Of a DNA stretch of 64,000 nucleotides, positions 30,236-41,477 are shown piece by piece; positions within the stretch are counted from its first letter, which is position 1; each line of letters begins with the position of its first letter. The position numbers were made by a program, and so were the translations under genes. The DNA lies in NCBI RefSeq assembly GCF_029633865.1, contig NC_079221.1, positions 2,720,437-2,784,436 on the forward strand. Reading direction: 5' to 3'. The notes under the pieces were generated by a model, which was given only the letters and a program-made list of their open reading frames with translations, was not told the DNA's origin and ran no database searches. This DNA comes from Lampris incognitus (Eukaryota; Chordata; Actinopteri; Lampriformes; Lampridae).

Positions 30236-30686
30236 GCAGCTGCTGCTCCTCATACTCTCTCTCGGTAGGATGGGAAGAAAGGGCAGGTCGGTGATGGTTG
30301 TAGTCAAGGATATTTTCCTCCAGATCCTTGGGGGGTGTGAGGTCGCCATGAGGGTCTCTTATGAGCATCAGATTAGGAAAGAGGTGCTGATTCGTCGTCT
30401 GATGACATCATCTATAGCAGCCAACAGAGCCACCTAGAAGGACCGTGTTTGGGGTTTTAACCCCGAATGAATAGCTGGATGAAAAGGTATTGACTCCTAT
30501 AGGACTCTATCAGACAGTCTCAAGTCACTTGGATAAGTTTAACTTGTTTATTAAAGGATGGTAAATTTTTCCAATGAGGAAAGGAAGGTGAAAATAAAGA
30601 AAATAAAATAAAAATGAAAAAAATTGAATAAAAGACAAGTGGGTGTGTACATGAATGCAAGATATTCCAATAAGCTGAATATAGGC

Positions 30687-31868
30687 TAATTGTAGCCCAT
30701 CTCATCTCATCTTCACCTGCTTCTCCGGGGTCGGGTCATGGTGGCAGCGAGCCAAGTAGGGCTCTCCAGACATCCCTCTCCCCAGGAACTCACTCCAGCT
30801 TCTCCTGGGGGATCCCAAGACGTTCCTGTGCCAAATTGGACATGTAGTCCCTTCAGCGAGTTCTGGGTCTACTTCGGGGTCCCCTCCCAGTTGGACGTGC
30901 CCGGAAAACCTCTAAAGGAAGGCACCTAGGAGGCATCCTAATCAGATGCCCGAACCACCTCAACTGGCTCCTTTTGACGCGAAGGAGCAGCAGCTCTACT
31001 CCGAGCTCCCTCCGGATGTCTGAGCTCCTCACCCTATCTCTAAGGCTGAGCCCAGACACCCTACGGAGGAAACTCATTCCAGCTGCTTGTATCCACGATC
31101 TCACCCTTTCGGTCACTACCCAAAGGTCATGACCATATGTGAGGGTTGGAACGAAGATTGACTGGTAAATTGAGAGCTTTACCTTCCGGCTCAGCTCCTT
31201 CTTCACCACAACGGTCCGGTACAACGTCTGCATTACTGCTGATGCTACACCAATTTGCCTGTCGGTCTCCCGCTCGTTCCATCCTACCCTCGCTCATAAA
31301 CAAGACCCCAAGATACTTGAACTCCTTCACTTGAGGTAACAACTCATCCTCAACCTGGAGGGAGCAATCCACCATTTTTTCGGTAGAGAACCATGGCCTC
31401 AGACTTGGAGGTGCTGACTCTCATCCCGGCTATTTCACACTCAGCTGCAAATCGCCCCAGTGCATGCTGGAGGTTGCATTCTGATGATGCCAACAAAACC
31501 TTATCTGCAAAGAGCAGAGATGCAATTCTGAGGTTCCCAAAATGGACACACTCCTCACCTTGGCTGCACCCTGAGATCCTGTCCATGAATATCACAAACA
31601 GAATTGGAGACAAGGGAAAACCTTGGCGGAATCTGGCACCCACCGAAAACGTGTTTGACTTGGTGCCGAGAATGTGGACACAGCTCTCAGTTTGGTTATA
31701 CAAGGACCGGATGGCTTGTAGCAACTGTCCCGGTACCCCATACTCCAAGTCCACAAAACGCATGTAGACTGGCTGGTCAAACTCCCAGGCCTCCCTCAGC
31801 ACTTCGCAAGGGTAAAAAGTTGGTCTGTTGTTCCAAGGCCAGGAGGGAAGCCACATAATTGTAGGCCA
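30687..31868 (-). mobile_element. Non-LTR retrotransposon (LINE) 3' fragment, with TSD
   Basis: The body 30700-31855 encodes, on the minus strand and in several broken frames, RT segments such as GARFRQGFPLSPILFVIFMD, LLFADKVLLASSECNLQHAL and RRVSGLSLRDRVRSSDIRRE. The YXDD-type box reads FADK in place of FADD, so a catalytic aspartate is lost. The minus-strand 3' end carries a short-repeat tail (GATGAGATGAGATG). A 13-bp duplication, TAATTGTAGCCCA / TAATTGTAGGCCA, flanks it at 30687-30699 and 31856-31868. The copy is 5' truncated. Confidence 0.85.
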
Positions 31869-31909
31869 ATTCTAAGACATTTTATTTTATTTATTTTTTT
31901 GTTAAATGC

Positions 31910-33969
31910 AACTATCTGTTCCAAGTGACAAGTGAGGAGAGTGTGTTGAGAAGGTGGAAGGAGTATCTTTTTTTATATATATATATATAAATTTATTACT
32001 GATTTTTCCCTTTTCTCCCAATCTAGTGGCCAATCGCTCCCTATTCTTGTTCAAACACCCACCCTTGTACTGCATGCGTTCGCCAACTGCATCTCTCTGG
32101 CCGGCAGTCTCGAAGGAGACACCTCACCACTTTCGTGACAAGGGGAATCCAGGCCGAACCGCTGCTTTTTCTTTTTCCGACACACCCAGAGACGCATTCA
32201 TGTGACGAACACAAGCCGACTCCGCCCCCCTCCCGACGACAGCGTTGCCAGTTATTGCTGCTACATCGAATCCGGCCATAATCAGATCTGACGAAATCGA
32301 GGCGTGAACCCCGGTCTCCAGTGGGCACCTGCATCTACACAAAGCCAATGCTTAGACCACTACACCACCGCAGACCCCTGGAAGGAGTACTTTGAGGGGC
32401 TGATGAATAAAGAAGAAGAGAGAGAGAAGGTTGGATGATGTGGGGATAGTGAATCAGGAAGTGTGGTGGATTAGCAAGGAGGACATGAGGGCAGCTATGA
32501 AGAGGATGAAGAGTGGAAAGGCAGTTGGTCCAGATGACATACCTGTGGAGGCATGGAGATGTTTAGGAGAGATGGCAGTGGAGTTTTTAACTAAATTGTT
32601 TAACACAATCTTGGAAAGTGAGAGGATGCCTGAGGAGTAGAGAAGAAGCATACTGGTACCGATTTTCAAGAACAAGGGCGATGTGCAGAACTGCAGCAAC
32701 TACAGAGGTATAAAGTTGATCCGCCACAGCATGAAGACATGGGAAAGAGTAAAAGAAGCTAGGTTAAGAGGAGAGGTGATGATCAACGAGCAGCGGTATG
32801 GTTTCATGCCATGAAAGAGCACCACAGATGCGATGTTTGCTTTGAGAATGTTGATGGAGAAGTATAGAGGAGGCCAGAAGGAGTTATATTGTGTCTTTGT
32901 GGCTTTAGAGAAAGCATATGACAGGGTGCCGAGAGAGGAGGTGTGGTATTGTATGAGGAAGTCGGGAGTTGCAGAGAAGTGTGTAGGAGTCATGCAGGAT
33001 ATGTATGAGGGAAGTGTGACAGTGGTGAGGTGGGTGGTTGGAATGACAGATGGGTTCAAGGGGAGATGGGATTACATCAAGGATTGGCTCTGAGCCCTTG
33101 TTTGCAATGGTGATGGACAGGTTGATGGACGAGATCAGGCAGGAATCTCCGTGGACTATATGATGTTTGCAGATGACACTGTGATCTGTAGCGAGAGTAA
33201 GGTGCAGTTTGAGGAGAGCCTGGAGAGGTGGAGGTATGCACTGGAGAGAAGAGGAATGAAAGTAGGAGCAAGACAGAACACCTATGCGTGAATGAGAGGG
33301 AGGACTGGAATGGTGATGCAAGGAGTAGAGGTGACGAAGGCATATGAGTTTAAATACTTGGGGGTCAACTGTCCAAAGTAATGGGGAGTGCAGAAGAGAG
33401 GTGAAGAAGAGAGTGCAGGTAGGGTGGAGTGGGTGGAGAATAGTATCAGAAGTGAGTTGTGACAGAAGGGTACCAGCAAGAGTTAAAGGGAAGGTTTACA
33501 AGATGGTTGTGAGACCAGCTATGTTATATGGTTTGGAGACAGTGGCACTGATGAAAAGACAGGAGGTGGAGCTGGAGGTGGCAGAGATGAAGATGGTAAG
33601 ATTTTCATTGGGAGTGATGAAGAGGGACAGGATTAGGAACGAGTACATTAGAGGGACCGCTCAGGTTGGACGGTTTGGAGACAAAGCAAGAGAGACAAGA
33701 TTGAGATAGTTTGGACATGTGTGGAGGAGAGATGCTGGGTATATTGGGAGAAGGATGCTGAATATGGAGCTGCCAGGGAAGAGGAGAAGAGGAAGGCCAA
33801 AGAGGAGGTTTATGGATGTGGTGAGGGAGGACATGCAGGTGGCTGATGTGACAGGAAGATGCAGAAGACAGCAGGAGATGGAAACGGATGATCCGCTGTG
33901 GCGACCCTTAACAGAACGGGAGCAGCCGAAAGTAGTAGTAGTAGTAGTCGTAGTATTAACTATCTGTTC
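31910..33969 (+). mobile_element. RTE-like LINE, copy 1, with TSD and nested SINE
   Basis: The body 31922-33957 carries plus-strand RT segments: SGKAVGPDDIPVEAWRCLGE, CVFVALEKAYDRVPREEVWY, the RT box MMFADDTVICSES, and the C-terminal RGRPKRRFMDVVREDMQVAD. Numerous stops and frame changes make it inactive. The 3' end is a (TAG)n-type tail. A perfect 12-bp duplication, AACTATCTGTTC, lies at 31910-31921 and 33958-33969. RTE-clade placement is from family resemblance, not a search. Confidence 0.88.
31955..32389 (-). mobile_element. tRNA-derived SINE, family D, nested in RTE LINE
   Basis: The body 31966-32378 reads, on the minus strand, a tRNA-like head GGTGGTGTAGTGGTCTAAGC and a B-box-like GGGGTTCACGCC. 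It ends in a TATATATA-rich/poly-A tail. A perfect 11-bp duplication of LINE sequence, TGGAAGGAGTA, lies at 31955-31965 and 32379-32389. The second LINE copy at 58.19 kb shows the uninterrupted site. Confidence 0.9.
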
Positions 33970-34774
33970 TAACGGACCATTTCTCCTAATTATTCACTGA
34001 AATTCTCTACATTTCTGTCAATATATAAAGGAAATAAAGCATCCATTTTATAATAGCAAACTGAGGCATCTAGGCAACTATTACTCATTAAACATGATGA
34101 TGTTAACAAAATATGCTTGAAGTGCGTGCACAACTGGGAGGAAAGGTTAGCTTAAATACACCACATCACACATATACTTCCATAATTGCAATTATCTCAA
34201 TGAATTATCAGTTCGATTCTGCCAGAGTAAAGCCCAACAGGCGTTGCTAATATTTCAAATGGGTAACGTCTGAAATGCAACTTGAACATTGACAATAATA
34301 GGAAATACAGAAAAAAAAGTACACAATCTCTGACTTCTGTGTAGGCCACTGCCCTTAGGAAAATATGACATGATTCATGAACGAAAGTGCCGTAGCAGCC
34401 TAAAGTGCGTAACTTATGTACTTAGTAGCTACGTAATTGGCGTAGCCATTACCGCTATGCACTATGCAGTAACTTGAGTCTCTGACAGTCTCTCAATGAT
34501 GAATTCACAACCGAGGCAGACATGGCATCAGTTGAATATGCATTAGTTGGAGTTATTGAGTGCTATAACAAATAGTCTCCCTTAACGTACCCAATATTTT
34601 CTTTAGTTCTGTCAAAGATAATTACACATTCTAGCAACTCTGAGAAACTGCAAGATTTATAGTTTGAAATCCAGTGGTATAGGCCCTTTGTATGCTGTTT
34701 GTTCTGACAACTGTTTTCTTCACAATATGTTTTTTTCCTGCTGATGACTATTTGGATCTATCCGTACATTTTAG

Positions 34775-34860
34775 GAGGAGGCACTGGGACTGCTGTCATT
34801 GGCAGTGGAAGTTTGCTTGTGTTTTATGGCCTCGCAAGTGGGAGAAACAAGAGAAAGCAG
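34775..34860 (+). pseudogene. gpd2: gpd2 block A (N-terminal hydrophobic segment)
   Basis: Encodes GGGTGTAVIGSGSLLVFYGL then ASGRNKRKQ, matching the vertebrate N-terminal glycine-rich membrane or targeting segment ending in RRKQ. Donor CAG|GTGAGA at 34861. An acceptor-like TTTTAG precedes it at 34769-34774. Alternatively, an in-frame ATG at 34744 opens MTIWIYPYIL directly into it. Which one was used cannot be settled here. Confidence 0.8.
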
Positions 34861-35129
34861 GTGAGATTTCCTTTAATGTTTTATCTGGACATTAGTTATG
34901 TAGTTATCAAAGTGTGTTAAGAAGCTTAGAGATAAAACTTATTTAAAAAATTAATTTGAGAAATTAATTTTTAATACTATATTTCAGCGGGGCGAAAGTG
35001 GTGGGAGGTAGAGCAGGTCGCCTGGTAACTGGAGGTTTGCCGGTTTGATCCTCGGCTCCAAAAATGTCGAGGTGTCGTTGAGCAAGACACCTTACCCCTA
35101 ACTGATCTTAATGAGCTGGTTGTTACCAT

Positions 35130-35650
35130 ATTGCCCGGACTATAAGTCGCTGTTATTTTACTCGTGTGGCTGGTCCTGCGACTTCCGTTCCAAAACGACT
35201 TATACAATGTAATTTTGTGGGACGATTACGCTGCATTTCAAACAAAGCCACTAGATGGCACTGTTTAATTTTGTGACTCAATTGAAAATCCTGCACCACA
35301 GTGATGAGCTGGTTGGGCGGGTTCAGGTAAGCTCACTAGAACATATCACGAGTTCGGGTGGGCAGGTCAAAAATGACAAAGCAGCATTCTGTGTAAGTTA
35401 TACATACCTTGCAGAAAGATTGTGTGCAATAGGCTAGGCTGTGCATTACTAGTCCACCTTCTCTTCCCCCTATCTTTCACTCTCGCTCAAACACACGCAC
35501 GCAGGCAGCTTCATCATCAATTTGCAGTCGTGGTTTTGGTCATTGCATGTGTTTTAGAGTGTTGGGGCTTCACCTACGAGTTTTTTTCCCAGAGTGGTAT
35601 CCGTAGCTTTTGTTTAGAATGCCAACTCTTTTTTTGGTCAGAAAGAAGAC

Positions 35651-35729
<79 letters not shown>

Positions 35730-36272
35730 AGTGAGTGAGTGAGTGAGTGAGTGAGTGAGTGAGTGAGTGAGTGAGTGAGTGAGTGAGTGAGTGAGTGAGT
35801 GAGTGAGAGAGAAAGAGAAAGACCGAGTTAATGTCTATAATGATGCGTTACTTTTTTGCTGCTATTAAACAATAATGAACACCGTTTGGAACAATTTGTC
35901 TGTTTATTCAGTAGCCTAGACCAAAACGCTGTTCGGCTAAGATACAATAGTTGATGCCTTGCAATCAGTGTTCAATGCAGGGCAAACAGCCCAAAAACAA
36001 AACAGTGCAACATTGCTCACTTTGCTGCAACCTAGGCTAAATTTGGAGGTTGTCGGGTCGAGTTGAGTTCGGGTGGTTAATTAACGCAGGTCGTGGTGCA
36101 GATTGGCCCTCATATCAGGTCGGGTGGGTGCAAGTATTAAAAATCCCTGGCCTGCACATCACTACTGAACCACCATATAAATGCGACTTATACACCGAAG
36201 CGACTTGTATGTTTTTTTTCCCCCTCGCAACAACACGTTTTTTGCTGTGCAACTTGTAGTCCGGTGCGACTT
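35130..36272. mobile_element. Nonautonomous DNA element with terminal inverted repeats
   Basis: The left end CCGGACTATAAGTCGC (35135-35150) and the right end GCAACTTGTAGTCCGG (36249-36264) are inverted repeats with two mismatches. The interior has no transposase. It includes a (TG)n/(GAGT)n tract and two GTTCGGGTGG-type stretches that look like pieces of another, hAT-like, nonautonomous element. Confidence 0.7.
35655..35808. repeat. (TG)n followed by (GAGT)n
   Basis: About 36 TG units run into about 20 GAGT units, an abrupt change of repeat unit. Confidence 0.95.
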
Positions 36273-36435
36273 GTCAGTGTATGAATTGTGTATGTGCATG
36301 GTGGAATGTGAGGCATTCATTGATTGTAAAGCATTTTGAGTGGCTATTGCAGTTAGAAAAGCGCTATATAAAATGCAGTCCATTTACTGTATGATATAGT
36401 AAACCAGAACTAAGCGTAGTTCACATGCTCATATA

Positions 36436-36750
36436 AATTGTATTGTTTTTTTGGTTTTTTTCCCTCTTTTTCTCCGATACATGTGGAGTCACCAGCCACT
36501 TCTTTTCACCTGACAGTGAGGAGTTTCACCAGGGGGATGTAGCGCGTGGGAGAATTACGCTATTCCCCCCCCCGAACAAGCACCCCGACCGAACAGAGGA
36601 GACGCTAGTACAGCGACCAGGACAAATACCCACATCCGGCTTCCCATCAAGCTGGCGGTAACATGGGGATTTGAACCGGCGATCCCCGTGTTGGTAGGCA
36701 GTGGAATAGACCGCTACGCTACCTGGACTCCCCCCAATTGTAATGTTTTT
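36436..36750 (-). mobile_element. tRNA-derived SINE, family A, with TSD
   Basis: Reverse copy (body 36451-36735). The head at the right reads, on the minus strand, TAGCGTAGCGGTCTATTCC and GGTTCAAATCCCC. A 15-bp duplication, AATTGTAWTGTTTTT, is present at 36436-36450 and 36736-36750 with one mismatch. The tail end is truncated. Confidence 0.92.
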
Positions 36751-36779
36751 AAATGCAGTCCTTACACTTAGTTGTTTTG

Positions 36780-37420
36780 TTTGGGCTTTTTTTTTTTGGA
36801 ATACAAATCAATTCCGTGGCTTAATCTAAAGCATGAATTGGCAAGGCATAATTTGTGTGTCTGTTTTCAGTTACTTTGCATCTTCTCCTCAAATGTCTAG
36901 TGCCTCTCCTTTATGACAAACGACAGACTGTTTCTTACTGTGTCTGTGTGACGTTTGCATGACACTCATACTTGGTGAACTTGTGTGCAGGTCTGTAGTT
37001 TTTGTTTTGCTTGTTTTAGATAATTTTATGCTATTATTTCCAGCAACAATTCATCTTGCTAGATGTTAAGATGGCCCGTTATCTTCATATGTCAGTGCAA
37101 TCTATGCATATGGAATGCAGATTTTGTGAATAATCTAGATAGACAATATTTTGAAATGTTATGTGGAGGAGGATATAAATTAGCATGTGATTTATTGTTT
37201 TTTATTGCTTGATGGTGTCTGACAGCTTTTTGCGCAGAAAATTCATGGTTTCTTTTTCTTAAATCAATCACAAGGAATAAGAAGACATATGCATAATAAT
37301 GAAACACATTTATTAATGTTTACTGTCCCCTGCAGTCACATGACAATGAAATGGATGACCGGGTTTGCTTTGTGCGGATGGTATAAGCCCGACTGTCGCA
37401 TGTGGAGTGTGCTGAACAGG
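36780..37420 (+). other. gpd2 intron sequence
   Basis: AT-rich, with no recognised repeat or exon. The stretch just upstream of block B (37335-37434) contains in-frame stops at 37384 and 37432 if read as an extension of that exon. Confidence 0.5.
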
Positions 37421-37434
37421 TGAACATGGTTTAG

Positions 37435-37558
37435 GTGGATGAGCTCCCATCCAGACAAGCTCAGCTGGCGGCCTTGTGCAGCTCACAGGAGTCTGATGTG
37501 CTCATTGTCGGAGGAGGGGCCACAGGCTCAGGTTGTGCCTTAGACGCCGTCACACAGA
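37435..37558 (+). pseudogene. gpd2: gpd2 block B (FAD-binding Rossmann motif)
   Basis: Encodes VDELPSRQAQLAALCSSQES, then DVLIVGGGATGSGCALDAVTQ with the GxGxxG dinucleotide-binding motif intact. Donor ACACAGA|GTAAGT. The family protein has roughly 15 more residues before VDELPSRQ. Here the upstream frame is closed by a TAG that directly abuts the block (possibly the AG of a new acceptor), so the exon start is uncertain or damaged. Confidence 0.85.
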
Positions 37559-38867
37559 GTAAGTATCTTTTGGTCCACTGGTTTGAAAAAAAAAAAGAAT
37601 TGGAGCAAGTCCTTAACTGTTCAGCACAAACACAGACGGGTCCATTGGAGCAGTCTGGGGTTTGCTTTTCTCATTTCAGTTGTTGCTGAGGGAAGGCAGA
37701 GAGGTTCTCGGTAATATCCCCTGCAAAGATTTTCCCAGCCGGTATGGTATGGATCAATGCTTGTTCTTCTTATCATCAAGTTGCTGTCATTACCCAGTGA
37801 TATGAATACGTGCACTTTAATTGTCGTTTGTGCACAGTATAGTTGAGATATGTACCACGCTAGGCCTGTGTTTGATGGATTTTTTAGTCTTATAAGAGAA
37901 AAAACTAATAAATCCCAATTTTTCAGCTGGAACAAAACCACAGTTTTGGGGAGCAGCTTTTTGAGAGGATTTTTTTTTGTGGCGGTCTTTTGTTCATCCC
38001 CTCCTTGTAAAACTCAAATGGGTATTTTCTGTCCTGGTGTTGCATAACTTTCCAGCCATTGTGATGGAGCTGCTTCCAAGCCCTTTCCCTGGGGCTCGGT
38101 CTGTAAGGCGATTCTCAAGCCTTCTATGAAGGCTGGAGCAGCACAACGTTTGGGCTTGCAGGATTTCTCCCCTTTAAAAGACCAGGGTCCATAGTCCAAT
38201 CAACAACAAAATTATAAGACGACTCTTTAGTTCCACCCAATGAGGGGGTGCATCCTCCTGCGGATGCTATTACATACTAAATCAATTATCTATGCTGCTG
38301 GTTGGAAGCCTTTTAAATCTGTTTTTTTTCTCTCTCTTTTATGAACTCTGGCTGTCTAATGGTGGCATAGAGGGGGTTTTTGAAGCCCCTTCCCTCGTCT
38401 TCTTCTAATCCACGGTTATTCTTCCTTTCTTCTTTTGAAAATTGGGATTTACAGACCGTCTGGGACAGCAAGTAAGCTACTAATAGTCACAGAGAGTAGC
38501 AGTTTCAATGTTAAAGAATGTTATGGAAGTCATACAATTTCTCTCAAATATATAACAGAAGTTCTCCCAAAAATACGAGGAAAATCAGCGTTCAGTTGAT
38601 TGCTTTTGAAAGTTTGGTTCCTTTGACTACATTTTCAAAGCATTTGGATTCCTTTTTGTGGTTCATTCCATCATGCTGGTGGAAATGAATATTGTTTTTT
38701 TACCCAATGGAATATGTATGGCCCCACAATACTTTCCCCATCATGAATATTACAGTGGAAAGGATGTGCATATGTGAATAGCACTGTGATCCGTTCTAAA
38801 GATTTGGGACAATAAGTAGCCAAATATCAGCTCAGCGCTGATGTGTTTCCTTGGTTCCCACCGTCAG

Positions 38868-38992
38868 ATCTCAAAACTGCCCTTGTGGAGAGAGACGATT
38901 TCTCATCAGGCACCAGCAGCCGGAGCACCAAGCTCATTCACGGAGGAGTCCGATATCTACAGAAAGCCATCATGAAATTAGATTACAAACAG
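38868..38992 (+). pseudogene. gpd2: gpd2 block C (FAD/substrate region)
   Basis: Encodes [20 protein letters not shown] then [22 protein letters not shown], virtually identical to the functional family. Acceptor GTCAG at 38863-38867 and donor CAG|GTAAAT at 38993. No lesion. Confidence 0.92.
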
Positions 38993-39723
38993 GTAAATGC
39001 TTCATTTTTTCTCCGCTGCTGACACTTATCCGTGGAATTCCTGGTCCCTCTGGTCATATTGCTTTATTTACTCCCCCGTGTTCATTTTTCATTCATGAGA
39101 GGCCCCGACATGTTTGCCTTGAATGACTGCCTGCCTGGGATTTTTTGAAGTTGTTTCAAAGAATTCTAACAACTTGGCAGGAGCAGGAGCACCGTTCCCC
39201 CATCTTTATCAAGTTGTGTATTAAAACATGGAATTATTTCAAAGTAATGGGTGCAATAAGACACACGGGTCTTCTTTTGTCTATGGCTTGTTTAAGAAGA
39301 GTCAGCTAGGTTCAAACTAAAATGTCACCATTTTCTGTTACATTTCAGACTACTTGAGGAATCTCATTATTCCTGGCTTGTGTTTTCTTTGGGAGCCTTA
39401 TTTTGCCATCTGTATGAACATGCTGGGGTCTTGGAGGTGAGCAGTGGAGGAGACCAATTAGTGTGATTGCAGGAAACACAACTGCCTGGTCAGCAGCCCG
39501 ACAGTAAAGTATGGACTATACTACATGCCGTAGATGGAACAGAAGGCAAATTAAGGCAATGGTGTTGGGCCAGGAATTCTGGACTTCCATGGCAGCAATG
39601 ACGTTTACTCCCCGGAAACTATTTATCAGCGTAATGTATTGTTTTCAAGTCTTCCGAAGTCACATGATCAATTTCAAAAGCATTGAACATCGACATCTGA
39701 CACTCTTAGGAAACCCTATTGAA

Positions 39724-40207
39724 TAAATGATATAATTTTGTTTTGCTTTTGTTTTTTCCCCCCCTTTTTCTCCCCAGTTGTACTTGGCCAATCATCCCAC
39801 TCTTCTGAGCCATCCCGGTCGCTGCTCCACCCCCTCTGCCAATTCAGGGAGGGCTGCAGACTACCACATGCCTCCTCCCATACATGTGGAGTCACCAGCT
39901 GCTTCTTTTCACCTGACAGAGGAGTTTCACCAAGGGGACGTAGCGCGTGAGAGGATCACCTTATTCCCCCCAGTTCCCCCTCCCCCCTGAACAGGTAGAT
40001 GCCCTGACCGACCAGAGGAGGCGCTAGTGCAGTGACTAGGACACATACCCACATCTGGTTTCCCACCCACAGACGCGGCCAATTGTGTCTGTAGGGTCGC
40101 CCGACCAAGCCAGAGGTAACATAGGGATTCAAACCGGCGATCTCTGTGTTGGTAGGCAACGGAATAGACCGCTACGCTACCCGGACACCCACTAAATGAT
40201 GTAATTT
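39724..40207 (-). mobile_element. tRNA-derived SINE, family A, full length with TSD
   Basis: The body 39739-40192 is a near complete reverse copy: minus-strand head GGGTGTCCGGGTAGCGTAGC, B-box region CGGTTTGAATCCC, and body segments GCCTCCTCTGGTCGGT and TCACGCGCTACGTCC. A 15-bp duplication, TAAATGATRTAATTT, lies at 39724-39738 and 40193-40207. It is in the gpd2 intron between blocks C and D. Confidence 0.94.
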
Positions 40208-40369
40208 AAAGGTTTACGTATTATGAGATAGATTTGAATTAACTTTTTTTTTCAACTGAATTAAACGACATGATCAAACTTCATCACTACGCTCACAAGA
40301 ATAAGGCTGAAATCATAATGCATTTTATTTCCAGGATGTGATCTGTTTTAACCTTCCTGTCTCCTCCAG

Positions 40370-40472
40370 TACATGATGGTGTAAGAAGCCCTCCGTGAGC
40401 ACTCCAATTTGCTGGGTACCCCCCCCCCCACATCTGCCGTCACCCCTACCCATAATGCTTCCAGTGTACAAG
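40370..40472 (+). pseudogene. gpd2: gpd2 block D, stop codon plus frameshift
   Basis: After acceptor CTCCAG the frame reads YMMV, then TAA (40382-40384) where the family has Lys, then EALREHSNLL. An 11-base C-run (40419-40429) then shifts the frame. In the shifted frame PLPIMLPVYK is recovered. No GT donor follows VYK (the sequence continues AGAGCTGTG), so the 5' splice site also appears lost. Confidence 0.9.
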
Positions 40473-41168
40473 AGCTGTGTCCTCCTCCTCTTCCCTATCC
40501 CCTGACCATTTTTCACCTCATATACTAGCAAAGGCAGTAAACCTTTCCCTTTGGTGGAGGCATAGAGTTTGGGAAGATGGAGAAGTTCAGGAGAATGGCA
40601 GTAAACTTTAAAGACAGTCACCTTGGGGCTGAGGGCCTCATTGAGGTGTAGAGTAAAAGAAGAGTGGTCCATGGCATCCCTGCACCATCTCACTCCAGCT
40701 CTGAGTTGGGTGAACTCAGGGGCCTTGATTTGATTGGTACAGCCTTGAATCATAAGCTTTAATTGCACCTGACATTTAAAGCTCCTCTCTGGTATTTAAA
40801 GCAGTGTACAGGTGTGGCTCATTACTGAGAGGGGGATAGGAGATTCTGATTTCTCTCTCATTGCCAGGCCACGGCACTGCCTTAACTCATCATACTGCCT
40901 GTCACCGTCCCAGACTCTTCTTTCACTCACACGGGGCCACCAACTGACAACAGTCACATAGGAGTTCAGTACATCCTGTGCAGGCCTTACTTAACATGAG
41001 GTTTTTCTTTTGAGGCAACTAGAGAAAAAAGTGCTGGCAATATCATATCTGCCGAAGAAAGAGGGAAAAAAAAACCCCGAATACGTGTGGCCCTGAAGGT
41101 AACATGTAAACTACCATGCGTCTTACTCAGACTGTTGTCGTAGCATTTCTGTCCATTGTTATTCTCAG

Positions 41169-41333
41169 CTGGTGGCAGCTCCCATATTACTGGGCAGGGA
41201 TCAAGATGTATGACCTGGTGGCGGGGGTCCAGTGCTTGAAGAGCAACTAAAGTCCTCAGCAAAAACAAGGCTCTGGAGCTCTGCCCCATGCTCAGGAAAA
41301 ACCAGCTGGTGGGAGCCGTTGTCTACTATGATG
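41169..41333 (+). pseudogene. gpd2: gpd2 block E, frameshift and stop
   Basis: Encodes WWQLPYYWAGIKMYDLVAGV then QCLKSN, then TAA at 41248-41250. Compared with the family SSYVLSK, one extra base (TAAA for TAY) has entered, and the next frame reads VLSKNKALELCPMLRKNQLV then GAVVYYD. Acceptor TTCTCAG and donor GATG|GTAAGC are canonical. Confidence 0.92.
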
Positions 41334-41477
41334 GTAAGCCACACACACTGTCATCTCTCTCCAAATACTTTAACATGTACATGGTACCATACACAAAGAG
41401 AGCACACTTTAACGCTGTTTAGAAAAGCCGAAACACTTGTCACAGCTGAAGACACGTTCCACGTTCTAGAAGTAGCC

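Larger units (their letters stand above)
26869..34507 (-). mobile_element. BEL/Pao-type LTR retrotransposon remnant with nested insertions
   Basis: Two LTR-like direct repeats, 26869 to about 28095 and 30446 to about 34507, share TGTTYGGGGTTTTAACCC at one end and CTTGAGTCTCTGACA near the other. They also share long internal matches such as GAGGAAAGGTTAGCTTAAAT. Between them lies 2.3 kb of minus-strand coding relics: a gag-like region and the start of an aspartic protease. The reverse transcriptase, RNase H and integrase regions are absent, and the remaining frames are interrupted, so the element is dead. Each LTR carries later insertions, described separately. Confidence 0.75.
30446..34507 (-). 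repeat. LTR copy 2, split by two LINE insertions
   Basis: LTR sequence is present at 30446-30699, 31856-31921 and 33958-34507. The intervening parts are a minus-strand LINE (30700-31855) and a plus-strand RTE LINE (31922-33957). Alignment with LTR copy 1 is continuous across both insertion points. Confidence 0.8.
34986..36388 (+). mobile_element. Family-B SINE interrupted by a DNA element
   Basis: The SINE head and body lie at 34986-35129 (GGTAGAGCAGG, CGGTTTGATCCTCGGC, GAGCAAGACACCTTA), and the tail is at 36273-36388 (CAGTGTATGAATTGTG, AAAAGCGCTATATAAAATGC). The intervening 1.14 kb is foreign, as comparison with the uninterrupted copy at 47325 shows. It lies in the gpd2 intron after block A. 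Confidence 0.82.

Noticed and set aside
34744-34895. A new small gene in the frame MLFVLTTVFFTICFF... starting at 34692
   Set aside because: The frame conserved with GPD2 is a different one over the same bases, so this is a shadow.
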